Below are positions 7,994-15,917 of a DNA stretch of 64,000 nucleotides, one piece after another. The notes beneath the pieces were generated by a model. The model saw only the letters and a list, made by a program, of their open reading frames with translations, had not been told where the DNA came from and ran no database searches. Within the stretch, counting starts at the first letter, position 1. Every line of letters starts with the position of its first letter. The position numbers were made by a program, and so were the translations under genes. The stretch is from Photobacterium sp. CCB-ST2H9 (GTDB lineage: Bacteria; Pseudomonadota; Gammaproteobacteria; Enterobacterales; Vibrionaceae), in assembly GCF_023151555.2 (NCBI RefSeq), contig NZ_CP100426.1:1426001-1490000 (forward strand). Direction: 5' to 3'.

Positions 7994-8776
7994 TTACTTA
8001 AGTTGGTTATCAATTTTCTCAAGGTCCATCTGCTGATGAATCAATTTTATTTGTTTAGGAGAGTCGGCAATTTCAGCGAGATTCCATTTACCCTTTTGGA
8101 GTATGAAAGTCCAAAAGCTCTCAGAGTATTGGCTTTCCTTGTCACCTTCTATCAGGCCACCACCACAGGTGCTGATAAAATAATTTTTCCCTGTCGAAAG
8201 GAAGTGGAACGTTATCGTGATACCATGTTCTAAGTTTTTTTTGTTTTGAATGTGGACTAAATAGGGTTCGAGTAAGTGGATCTCTTCTAGTGTGCGGATG
8301 TTGAGGATATTCTCTATTTTCCATACTCTGAAATATCGCTTATACATGAGTTCAAAAAAGTCTTTTGTCATTTTTTTTGAAAGAGCGTCTGTATCTGAAA
8401 CTTCCCATTTCTGATAAATTTCATGGATGCGATCTTCAATGAATGTGTTGAGGGAATTTAAGTCAAATTCAGGGTGAATTGCAGATAGTGAGTGCAATTC
8501 AATATTTGCCTTTTTCTTGAATCGATTTACTTTATATGTTCTTACCGTGGTAATTATTTTGATGAGAATAAATAAAAAGATGGCTGATGTAAAAATATAC
8601 CAAGGGAATGGTATAGAAGAAGAGGTTGATTCTTCTATATAAGCTGATATGGCTTTATTTGCATACATTTCAGTTTTTGAATAATGTGTTGGTTGGCTGG
8701 TCTCAGCTATTGCCAACCGGGTAAAAAATACCACAGCCAAAGTTGATAAGATGAATAATGTTATTTGTTTTTTCAA
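7994..8776 (-). CDS. Tim44-like domain envelope protein, paralogue 2 (TTG start)
   Basis: The best start is TTG at 8776, preceded by GGAAGGG with good spacing; it gives a clean signal peptide (KKQITLFILST...RLAIA). An ATG further upstream at 8824 has no such site. The protein has a second hydrophobic segment around residues 45-65 and the same C-terminal domain as its neighbours (DALSKKMTKDFF, LLEPYLVHIQ, SFWTFILQKGKWNLAEIA). It lacks the GPGG/serine-rich linker present in the other two copies. It lies 55 bp after paralogue 1 and 37 bp before paralogue 3, so the three are probably cotranscribed. AT-rich. Function unknown. Confidence 0.7.
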   Translation of the reverse strand: MKKQITLFILSTLAVVFFTRLAIAETSQPTHYSKTEMYANKAISAYIEESTSSSIPFPWYIFTSAIFLFILIKIITTVRTYKVNRFKKKANIELHSLSAIHPEFDLNSLNTFIEDRIHEIYQKWEVSDTDALSKKMTKDFFELMYKRYFRVWKIENILNIRTLEEIHLLEPYLVHIQNKKNLEHGITITFHFLSTGKNYFISTCGGGLIEGDKESQYSESFWTFILQKGKWNLAEIADSPKQIKLIHQQMDLEKIDNQLK

Positions 8777-8831
8777 GGTGTATTTTCCCTTCCAATGACG
8801 ATTGTGTGAATTGACTTCATGCACTAAGGAC

Positions 8832-9602
8832 TTAATTGTTTTTCTGGTATTGATTGACGAATTTTACGTGAGTCGGTCTGCTTGCGATTTCAGTCACTTT
8901 CCATTTGCCCTGGCGGAGTATAAAAGTCCAGTATCTGATGGATTGAACATTTTCCTTTGTGCCTTCAACGATATTTCCGTTCTCAGGAAACTCCAGGTAA
9001 TCTTTGACAATTGCATCCAGCTCAACAGTCAAGATGATGCCATTTTTAGCATCAAAATCTTTTTCGGTATGAATGAGATAAGGCTCGAGACTTTTAATTT
9101 TGATGATACGGCAAACATTGACAAAGCCTTCCTGTTTCCACTCCTGTAAATAGGATTCGCTTTGTTCCCGTAAAAAATCCTGGGTCATGTACTTTGACAG
9201 TGCGGATATATTCAGGTTTTGCCATTCCCGATAGGTATTGTGCATCAGTTGTTCAAAAAGAGGCTGTAGCTTTTGCCACTCGAATGTTTTCTCATCTTCA
9301 GCAATTTCATTTAATCGCGCTTTGGCTGTTTTTTTGAGGGTACGAATTTGTTGTGTATTTGACAGCTTCAGAATCAGAAGGATGGGGATGCCGATAAATA
9401 TCAGGAACGGGAGGAATTCAGGGATAGAGCCATCACCGCCATTAAAGTTTGTGCTGTGATAGGAATTGTATGAAGTGCTCGACGATGATCTTGAAGAAGA
9501 GCCTGATGATGCAATCGATCCTCCGGGACCAGCGACTGCGGAACCTGCAAAAATTGCGATGAGCAAAACTGTTATCAGGACAAGAAGTGATTGTTTTCTC
9601 AA
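8832..9602 (-). CDS. Tim44-like domain envelope protein, paralogue 1 (TTG start)
   Basis: This is the first gene of the minus-strand trio. TTG at 9602 is preceded by AAGGATATATCG and opens a signal peptide (LRKQSLLVLITV...AGSAVA). The mature protein starts with GPGG and a long serine-rich run, then a transmembrane helix around residues 70-90 and the Tim44-like domain (FEWQKLQPLFEQLMHNTYREWQ, YWTFILRQGKWKVTEIA). The glycine/serine-rich linker followed by a membrane helix is typical of bacterial Tim44-like proteins. It is closest by eye to paralogue 3. The 313-bp region upstream (9603-9915) has no gene; it holds the hairpin at 9858-9889 and presumably the promoter. Confidence 0.75.
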   Translation of the reverse strand: MRKQSLLVLITVLLIAIFAGSAVAGPGGSIASSGSSSRSSSSTSYNSYHSTNFNGGDGSIPEFLPFLIFIGIPILLILKLSNTQQIRTLKKTAKARLNEIAEDEKTFEWQKLQPLFEQLMHNTYREWQNLNISALSKYMTQDFLREQSESYLQEWKQEGFVNVCRIIKIKSLEPYLIHTEKDFDAKNGIILTVELDAIVKDYLEFPENGNIVEGTKENVQSIRYWTFILRQGKWKVTEIASRPTHVKFVNQYQKNN

Positions 9603-9857
9603 CGATATATCCTTAACCAAACTGAATGGCGGCATTATTTTTATGGGTATACTGTTGAGGGCGGATGGTGGCTGGCTGAGATTAAGCGCTGTGTTTCAGT
9701 GTCTTAAAGAGCATTGGAGGGCTGATAGCTTTTTTTGATGAGAGCTTTTCTGTGATGAATACTATTTTGTGAAGAAAGCTATATTGGTGAAGAAAGTTAT
9801 TTGGTGAGAAACCCACGGCTTGTTGATCGACCAACGCCGGACTCGGTTTTGAAATAC

Positions 9858-9889
9858 CCGCCCTGCATCGCGATTGCAATGCAGGGCGG
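9858..9889. terminator. GC-rich perfect hairpin after the dehydrogenase gene
   Basis: CCGCCCTGCAT (9858-9868), a 10-nt loop, and ATGCAGGGCGG (9879-9889) form an 11-bp perfect stem. It follows the 3' end of the minus-strand dehydrogenase gene. It is a sequence twin of 7190-7221. Confidence 0.5.
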
Positions 9890-9915
9890 TGGCGTTTTCA
9901 GCTTGTGAGAGCAGA

Positions 9916-10935
9916 TTACTCCCAGCCGGACAGAACCACTTTGCCGATCATATTGCCTTGTTCAACCAAGGCATGGGCTTTGCGCAGATTGTCTGCGTTG
10001 ATGGGTGTCAGGTGTTCCCGCACTGTGGTTTGCAGGGTGTCGTGCTCGACAAGCTGACTGATTTGGTTCAGCAGTTTACCTTGCTCATCTATATCTTCGG
10101 TCTGGAACATCGAACGGGTGAACATAAATTCCCAGATAAACCCGGCGCTTTTGCTTTTTAACGGTTCCAGATCCAGCGGTTCGGGGCTTTCCACGATACT
10201 GCAAATCATCCCCTGCGGCTTGATGATTTGTGTCATCGCAGCCCAGTGCCCGGCAGTGTCGTTGAGACAGAGGATATAATCCACAACCGGAAAACCCTGC
10301 TCGGCCAGTTGTTCCGCCATGTTCTGGCGGTGGCTGATGATCTGGTCTGCCCCCAGATCCCGGCACCACTGGGCGGTCTCTTCTCTCGATGCCGTTGCGA
10401 TGACAGTCAGGCCTGAGATTTGATTTGCCAGCTGAATCGCCATCGAACCGACGCCACCGGCCCCGCCAATGATGAGGATGCTTTTGGGGCTTTGGAAACC
10501 TTCAGACGGGATGCCAAGCCGTTCAAATAAAGCTTCCCAGGCGGTCATTCCGGTGAGCGGCAGGGCCGCTGATTCCGCCATCGAAAGGGACTGCGGTTTT
10601 TTCCCGACAATACGTTCATCGACCCGGTGATATTCGCTGTTGGTGCCGGGGCGGGTGATGTCTCCGGCGTAATAAACTTCATCGCCTGTTTTGAATCGTG
10701 TGACATCTTCACCGGTGGCGATTACGGTACCTGCGGCGTCCCAGCCCAGCACGCGTGGCTGAGATTCAGTTTTGTCTTTCGGTGCCCGGACTTTGACATC
10801 GACCGGATTGACGGAAATGGCCTCAACCCGGACCAGAATATCCCGGCCGGAAACATTCGGGGCAGGGAGCTCGATATCCATCAGGCTGTCCGGATTCGAA
10901 ATGGGTAAATAGTGCGTCAGTGCGACAGCTTTCAT
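9916..10935 (-). CDS. Zinc-type alcohol dehydrogenase / quinone reductase-like MDR protein
   Basis: This 339-residue medium-chain dehydrogenase/reductase has an N-terminal GroES-like domain (VNPVDVKVRAP, VLGWDAAGTVIATG) and a Rossmann domain with GGAGGVGSMAIQLA near residue 155. The catalytic-zinc cysteine and histidine of classical alcohol dehydrogenases are not evident, so it is probably a zinc-free NADPH-dependent enone or quinone reductase of the family often annotated zinc-binding alcohol dehydrogenase. It starts 27 bp after the ene-reductase stop and is surely cotranscribed with it; both reduce activated C=C bonds and may form one electrophile-detoxification unit under the divergent LysR regulator. 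Confidence 0.8.
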   Translation of the reverse strand: MKAVALTHYLPISNPDSLMDIELPAPNVSGRDILVRVEAISVNPVDVKVRAPKDKTESQPRVLGWDAAGTVIATGEDVTRFKTGDEVYYAGDITRPGTNSEYHRVDERIVGKKPQSLSMAESAALPLTGMTAWEALFERLGIPSEGFQSPKSILIIGGAGGVGSMAIQLANQISGLTVIATASREETAQWCRDLGADQIISHRQNMAEQLAEQGFPVVDYILCLNDTAGHWAAMTQIIKPQGMICSIVESPEPLDLEPLKSKSAGFIWEFMFTRSMFQTEDIDEQGKLLNQISQLVEHDTLQTTVREHLTPINADNLRKAHALVEQGNMIGKVVLSGWE

Positions 10936-10962
10936 GCTGGATTCCTCTATCTTGCGGATTGA

Positions 10963-12069
10963 TTAAAGGTTTGGGTTATAAAAAGGATAATCGGTATAAC
11001 CGGTCTCGTTGCCGCCAAAGAGCGTGGTCGGATCGGTGATTTCATTCAGCGGGAGCTGGTGTTGTAAACGATAGGGCAGATCCGGGTTCGCCAGAAACTT
11101 GCGGCCAAACGCGATCAGATCGACTAAACCTGTCTGCATCAGAGCCTGGCTTTTTTCCGGCGTATAATTCCCGGCAACTATGATGCTGCCACTGAAGGTG
11201 GCTCTCAGGGCTTTACGAAAACTGACGGACACTTCAGGGGCATCACTCCAGTCGGCTTCAGCCAGATGGATGTAGGCTATGCCGGTTTGTTCGAAGTGTC
11301 TGGCAGCCAGCAGGATAGCATCGGTGGCCTGCGGATCATTCATGCCGCGCTGGGTAATGAAAGGCGCCAGCCGGATGCCCACTTTGTCGGCGCCGATTGC
11401 TTCACTGACGGCATCAACAACGTCTGTGGCAAAACGAATTCGTTTTTCCAGCGAGCCGCCATATTCATCCGTCCGCTGATTTGAGGTGCGGCGCAGAAAC
11501 TGATCGATCAGATAACCGTTCGCGCCGTGAATTTCCACACCGTCAAATCCGGCCTCGACCGCGTTGATCGCAGCCTGCTGGTAATCTTCAATAATGTTTT
11601 TGATTTCCGGGAGCGTCAGCGCGCGGGGAACCGGGCAGTCCTGCATCCGGCCAATGCCGTCTTCGCCGACAACCCAGACCTGAGCATCCGGTGCAATTGC
11701 GGATGGTGCGACCGGTTGCCCGTCTGCATGGAAAGACGGATGCGACATCCGGCCGACATGCCACAATTGCAGGAAAATTTTGCCGCCCCGGGCATGGACG
11801 GCCTGAGTGACAGCCCGCCACCCCTGAATCTGCTCAAAGCTGTAAATGCCGGGGGTGAACGAGTAGCCTTTCCCCTGCGGTGAGATTTGGGTGGCTTCTG
11901 TGATAATCAGGCCGGCACTGGCGCGCTGGGCATAGTAATCCGCCATCAGGAGGTTTGGAATATCCCCCGGCTGGCTGGTGCGTGAGCGTGTCATCGGGGC
12001 CATGACAACCCGGTTGGAAAGTGTTAATGCACCCAGTTGAAGCGGTGAGAACAGGTTGGAATCCGGCAT
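10963..12069 (-). CDS. nemA: Old Yellow Enzyme family ene-reductase (N-ethylmaleimide reductase-like)
   Basis: An FMN-dependent TIM-barrel enzyme of 368 residues, matching NemA/XenB-type ene-reductases. Signatures: LSNRVVMAPMTRSR at the N-terminus, the substrate-binding HGANGYLIDQFL (about 183-194), YGGSLEKRIRF, and a C-terminal phosphate-binding region (FGRKFLANPDLP). It reduces activated alkenes, N-ethylmaleimide and nitro compounds with NADPH. It is the first gene of the operon with the downstream dehydrogenase and is divergent from a LysR regulator 111 bp away, the standard arrangement for inducible detoxification. E. coli nemA is under a TetR-family repressor, so the control differs here. 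Confidence 0.88.
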   Translation of the reverse strand: MPDSNLFSPLQLGALTLSNRVVMAPMTRSRTSQPGDIPNLLMADYYAQRASAGLIITEATQISPQGKGYSFTPGIYSFEQIQGWRAVTQAVHARGGKIFLQLWHVGRMSHPSFHADGQPVAPSAIAPDAQVWVVGEDGIGRMQDCPVPRALTLPEIKNIIEDYQQAAINAVEAGFDGVEIHGANGYLIDQFLRRTSNQRTDEYGGSLEKRIRFATDVVDAVSEAIGADKVGIRLAPFITQRGMNDPQATDAILLAARHFEQTGIAYIHLAEADWSDAPEVSVSFRKALRATFSGSIIVAGNYTPEKSQALMQTGLVDLIAFGRKFLANPDLPYRLQHQLPLNEITDPTTLFGGNETGYTDYPFYNPNL

Positions 12070-12179
12070 TTTGAAACTCCGTTGAATGATTCAGTGATTG
12101 GACGCATTCAGTGTATTGATTCAGAATAGATTGATAATTGGCTTGAATCTGAAAACTCATTTCATAAAAATTGAATAAT

Positions 12180-13091
12180 ATGGCGAAAATTGATGACATG
12201 GCGCTGTTTGCCCAGGTGGTGAAATCGGGCGGACTGGCTGCCGCAGGGCGCAAACTGGGGCTGTCACCAGCCAGCATGACAGCCAGAATGAATCAGATAG
12301 AACAGCACTATCAAACGCGTCTTCTGAACCGGAATACACGGCACATTGCGCTGACGGAAGCCGGGCAGCGTTTTTATGAAGGCTGCCTGCGGGTTCTGGA
12401 AGAAGTTGCGATGGCCGAGGCGGCACTGAGTGAAGAGGAAGCGGCGTTGTCCGGGACGTTGCGGATCACAGCGCCGTCAGATTTTGGCAGACAGTATGTC
12501 GCCCCGGCACTGGCGGCATTTCATGCTGCGCATCCGGACGTTTCTTCTCATCTTTATCTGACAGACGGCCGGTTGAAACTGATCGATGAAGGGATTGATA
12601 TTGCCATCCGGATGGGCAATTTACCCGACAGTAATCTGGTCGCCCGCGCACTGGTTCAGAATCGCCGGGTGCTGTGCGCTTCTCCGGCGTATCTTGAACA
12701 GGCGGGCATGCCGGCATCTCCTGATGAGCTGGTCAGGCATCGCTGTCTGGTGATGGCATGGGGCGGTCAGGAAATGGATGAATGGTTTTTCAGAACCGAA
12801 ACAGGCCAGATGTCGGTCAAGGTTCGCCCGGCACTGGTGAGTACCGATGGAGCAATGGTTCGTCAGTGGGCCGTTGATGGCTGTGGTATCGCCATGAAAT
12901 CCTGGTGGGATGTCCGAAAAGATGTCATGGATGGACGGCTGGTCGTGCTGTTTGATGAACAGATCATTGGCCTCCATCCCGGTGATTCCGATGCTGTCGG
13001 TATCCATCTGGTGTTTCCCGGTCGGAAATTTCAGCCCCGTCAGGTTCAGGCATTTTCCCGTTTCTTGCTCGAGTGGATGGCCGGACAATAA
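12180..13091 (+). CDS. LysR-type regulator, probable controller of the nemA operon
   Basis: ATG 12180 gives the usual LysR layout: an N-terminal winged HTH (MALFAQVVKSGGLAAAGRKLGLSP) and a substrate-binding domain with the typical GRLKLIDEGIDIAIRMG stretch. Length is 303 residues. A TTG three codons upstream is possible but less likely; no clear ribosome-binding site is visible for either. The intergenic region with nemA contains GATTCA and TGAATC half-sites about 20 bp apart, a plausible LysR operator. The effector is unknown, presumably an electrophile or quinone. Confidence 0.85.
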   Translation: MAKIDDMALFAQVVKSGGLAAAGRKLGLSPASMTARMNQIEQHYQTRLLNRNTRHIALTEAGQRFYEGCLRVLEEVAMAEAALSEEEAALSGTLRITAPSDFGRQYVAPALAAFHAAHPDVSSHLYLTDGRLKLIDEGIDIAIRMGNLPDSNLVARALVQNRRVLCASPAYLEQAGMPASPDELVRHRCLVMAWGGQEMDEWFFRTETGQMSVKVRPALVSTDGAMVRQWAVDGCGIAMKSWWDVRKDVMDGRLVVLFDEQIIGLHPGDSDAVGIHLVFPGRKFQPRQVQAFSRFLLEWMAGQ

Positions 13092-13125
13092 AAAAACGCC
13101 GCCCCGAAACAGCGGAAGGCGGCGT
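13089..13125 (-). terminator. Terminator of the SoxR-regulated MFS gene
   Basis: ACGCCGCC (13096-13103) pairs with GGCGGCGT (13118-13125). On the minus strand the stem is followed by a run of seven Ts. The LysR stop codon overlaps the A-run. Confidence 0.8.
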
Positions 13126-13141
13126 GTCACACAGACAGAGA

Positions 13142-14332
13142 TCAGGCTGGCGTCAGATGGACATGGGCCTGACGCTGGTAAAGCATCTGCATGCCCAGTC
13201 CGGCAAGCAGAATGATCACAGCCATGATGGCAAAGCCCAGTTCGGTGATTTGCAGAGAGCTCAGGACGGCAATCAGCACAAAGCTCAGACCCTGGCTCAG
13301 GACGGAAAACAGTTTCAGGCCCCCTTCAATGCGTCCCCGCTCATGTACACTGACTTCATGGTTGAGCTTATTGGTTCGGGCGATGCGGTTCAGGGCGTTG
13401 AAGAATCCCAGAATCACGGTCACACTGACCAGGACTTCCGGCGTCAGCCAGACTGAGATCACCATCAGCAGACCCCCGATAATAATCACCGATCCGGTCA
13501 TTGCTTTTTCGTGGCTGATCCGGGTCAGCAAACGGGTCACCAATAGTCCTGTGATCAAGGCGCCGATGCCGTAGCTCAGAGACCAGGAGGCAAACCAGCT
13601 GCCGCTGATGTGCTGCTCGGAAAAATAGACCGGAACCAGCTTCGCCAGATAAGACAGCATCGGATATGTCAGGCACGAGAGCGCCAGAAAGAGATAAAAA
13701 GCCGGCTGACGGGCGAAGATCTGGCGGCTGTCCGAGAGTTGACGGAAGAATGCCTGAGGTCGATGCGTCATCAGCTGACGCCGATATGGTGTGAGCTGAT
13801 AACTGACTGCAGCGATGCCGGAAGCCAGGGTGGCCAGCAGGGCAAATTCTCGCATGGACCAGAGACTCAGCAGCACAATCCCGGCAGCCCCGGCTCCCAG
13901 TGTGGTGAGCTGCATCACGACTTCCTGCTGGCCGGTCACTTTTGCGTAGTCGGTTTTGTCATAGTTTTCCTGGGTAAAGGCATTGTTGGTGCTCCAGGCT
14001 ATATCGTTGGTCAGCCAGAAAATCAGTTGTGCCAGCGCCAGCAGCCAGATGGAATCGGCCTGAAACAAAAATGCGACCAGCACTGCCAGGGCGGTGGACG
14101 ACTGAATGATCTGAATGGTGACCAGAATGGCTTTTCTGGAATGGCGGTCGATCAGAGTTGCGGTGAATGGCGTCGCGAAAAATGATAACGCAGTGCAGAC
14201 CAGTGAAACCGTTGCAACAAATACGCCCATATCCCCCTGACTGAGCATGACCCAGGGTAACGCCAGCATAAACATGCCTGAAGAAATTCCGTCAAAAAAG
14301 CGGCCGGTAAGATAGGTGACAGTCCCTGACAT
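13142..14332 (-). CDS. MFS efflux transporter under SoxR control
   Basis: This 396-residue protein has about twelve membrane helices, an MFS loop motif DRHSRKA near residue 60, and a loop-rich first half typical of the MFS-3/enterobactin exporter-like branch. Its promoter carries a SoxR box in a 19-bp spacer (see 14368-14398) and soxR is divergent. In non-enteric bacteria SoxR usually controls small sets of pumps and oxidoreductases that respond to redox-active metabolites such as phenazines (for example PA3718 in Pseudomonas), so this pump probably expels redox-cycling compounds. Substrate specificity is inferred from regulation only. Confidence 0.85.
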   Translation of the reverse strand: MSGTVTYLTGRFFDGISSGMFMLALPWVMLSQGDMGVFVATVSLVCTALSFFATPFTATLIDRHSRKAILVTIQIIQSSTALAVLVAFLFQADSIWLLALAQLIFWLTNDIAWSTNNAFTQENYDKTDYAKVTGQQEVVMQLTTLGAGAAGIVLLSLWSMREFALLATLASGIAAVSYQLTPYRRQLMTHRPQAFFRQLSDSRQIFARQPAFYLFLALSCLTYPMLSYLAKLVPVYFSEQHISGSWFASWSLSYGIGALITGLLVTRLLTRISHEKAMTGSVIIIGGLLMVISVWLTPEVLVSVTVILGFFNALNRIARTNKLNHEVSVHERGRIEGGLKLFSVLSQGLSFVLIAVLSSLQITELGFAIMAVIILLAGLGMQMLYQRQAHVHLTPA

Positions 14333-14367
14333 GATGATTTCCTTTTATTTTTCTTGATGGTGGGCAG

Positions 14368-14398
14368 AGCTTAAAACCTCAAGTAAACTTGAGGTCAA
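14368..14398 (-). promoter_or_regulatory. SoxR-box promoter with 19-bp spacer
   Basis: The operator CCTCAAGTAAACTTGAGG (14377-14394) differs by one base from the E. coli soxS SoxR box. On the minus strand it lies between TTGACC (14393-14398) and TAAGCT (14368-14373), separated by exactly 19 bp, the stretched spacer required for MerR-family activation by DNA distortion. It drives the MFS gene and may also repress soxR. Confidence 0.93.
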
Positions 14399-14437
14399 GG
14401 CGGAAAAACAGATTTTTACTTGGGGACAGGAAAAGCA

Positions 14438-14875
14438 ATGGACATGTCGGTCGGACAGGTGGCACAGCGTGCAGACGTCAGAATATCAACGCTGCATTTT
14501 TATGAGCAAAAAGGACTGATTCAAAGCTGGCGAAATCCGGGCAATCAACGCCGCTATGACCGCAGTGTGTTGCGCCGGATTGCTGTGATCAAAACGGCCC
14601 AGCAGCTGGGCATGTCGCTGGAAGAGATCGGCGCGGCATTGTCCCACTTGCCGTTAGATCATGCGCCGACACAGGAAGAGTGGCAGGAGATGGCGAGTCT
14701 CTGGCGACAGCAGCTGGATGAACGGATCATAAAGCTGCAGAAAATGCGGGATTCTCTGGGAGAGTGCATTGGTTGCGGTTGCCTGTCGCTGAAAAAATGC
14801 CAGCTGCGAAACCCGGATGATGCGCTGGCCGAAGAAGGGACAGGTGCAGTCCTGCTGGAAGCAAAGACCTCATAA
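14438..14875 (+). CDS. soxR: Redox-sensing transcriptional activator SoxR
   Basis: A MerR-family protein of 145 residues. The N-terminal HTH (SVGQVAQRADVRISTLHFYE) is followed by a dimerisation helix and the [2Fe-2S] cluster motif CX2CXCX5C at C110, C113, C115 and C121, diagnostic of SoxR. ATG 14438 is chosen because AGGA precedes it by 7 nt; an upstream TTG frame extension is less likely. The cluster is oxidised by redox-cycling drugs or superoxide and the protein then activates the divergent MFS promoter. No soxS gene is seen nearby, which fits the direct-target regulation usual outside the enterics. Its stop overlaps the convergent LysR gene by 6 bp. Confidence 0.95.
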   Translation: MDMSVGQVAQRADVRISTLHFYEQKGLIQSWRNPGNQRRYDRSVLRRIAVIKTAQQLGMSLEEIGAALSHLPLDHAPTQEEWQEMASLWRQQLDERIIKLQKMRDSLGECIGCGCLSLKKCQLRNPDDALAEEGTGAVLLEAKTS

Positions 14876-15799
14876 ACCATGATCTGGCTGTGGAATGAGC
14901 TTTTGGGTGAGCAGTTTTTTGGTGAAGAAATCCACGGCGGCTCTGATCTTGGGCACCTGATACCTTGGCTTGTAATAGAGCAGGTGAATCCCGAGTTTTT
15001 CGGTGGACAGACACGCAGGCTGAGGTAAATCAATTTTAACCAGCTCGCCATTGTCTCTGTCCTCTTGGGTCGCCCAGTCCGGCAGCAGCGCCATAACTTT
15101 GCCTGCCATCATGAGTTCGCGAATGTACCGGCCGGAGTTGGTCACCACATAGGGCGTGAGATTCATCGCCATCCACTGGCCCTGTCGGACGATTCCCCAG
15201 CGGAGGATCTGGCTTGGACCCCGGTAAAAAGCCAGCTGATGCTGATGCAATTCCTCGTGGCTTGCGGGCATTCCGAACATGTCGAGATACTGGCGGCTGG
15301 CGCACAGATGCGGCGTGTTATCACACAGCCAGCGGGCGTGAATTCGCTCGTCCGGCATATAGCCCCCCCGAATTGCGATATCGATTTCAGCCTGCGACAG
15401 ATCATTCACTTTATCCGACACATCAATATCCAGACGGATATCCGGATACAGCGATTCAAATTCACTCAGATGAGGCAGCATCTGATTCTCAAAATAATGG
15501 CTCATACAGCTGATTTTCAGGATACCTGAAGGTGTATGCTGGTAGGTCTGGACGAGTTCCTCGGCCTGGCGGATTTGCTCGAGAGCCCGCTGACACTGGG
15601 TTAGATAGGCCTGGCCGACTTCCGTCAGTTTGATGGCCCGGGTGCTGCGTTTCATCAGCTCGGAACCCAGGGTTTCTTCCAGCCAGCTGAGATGACGGGA
15701 TGCGCTGGAGACCGGCAACTGTAACTGTTTGGCGGCACCGGAAATGCTGCCACACTGGATGGTTGTGGCAAAAACTTCCATGGCTTTGAGTTTGTCCAT
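14870..15799 (-). CDS. LysR-type regulator, divergent from the CurA-like reductase
   Basis: A 309-residue LysR protein: HTH in the first 60 residues (MEVFATTIQCGSISGAAKQLQLP), then a substrate-binding domain with SQAEIDIAIRGGYMPD. It resembles the DhcR/AaeR-type subgroup with CxxYL in the hinge region (CASRQYLDMFG). It lies 118 bp from the divergent NADP-dependent reductase gene, which it probably regulates. Effector unknown. Confidence 0.85.
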   Translation of the reverse strand: MDKLKAMEVFATTIQCGSISGAAKQLQLPVSSASRHLSWLEETLGSELMKRSTRAIKLTEVGQAYLTQCQRALEQIRQAEELVQTYQHTPSGILKISCMSHYFENQMLPHLSEFESLYPDIRLDIDVSDKVNDLSQAEIDIAIRGGYMPDERIHARWLCDNTPHLCASRQYLDMFGMPASHEELHQHQLAFYRGPSQILRWGIVRQGQWMAMNLTPYVVTNSGRYIRELMMAGKVMALLPDWATQEDRDNGELVKIDLPQPACLSTEKLGIHLLYYKPRYQVPKIRAAVDFFTKKLLTQKLIPQPDHGL

Positions 15800-15917
15800 G
15801 CGATTTCTCTCTGGTTATTTTTCCAGTTTAAGCAAAAGTGTTTCCTAAATCTGCTGTCTTATTTTCATTTTCAGCAAGAGTTAGAGTGTGCCTCAACGCA
15901 AAGCGAGGAACAAGATC

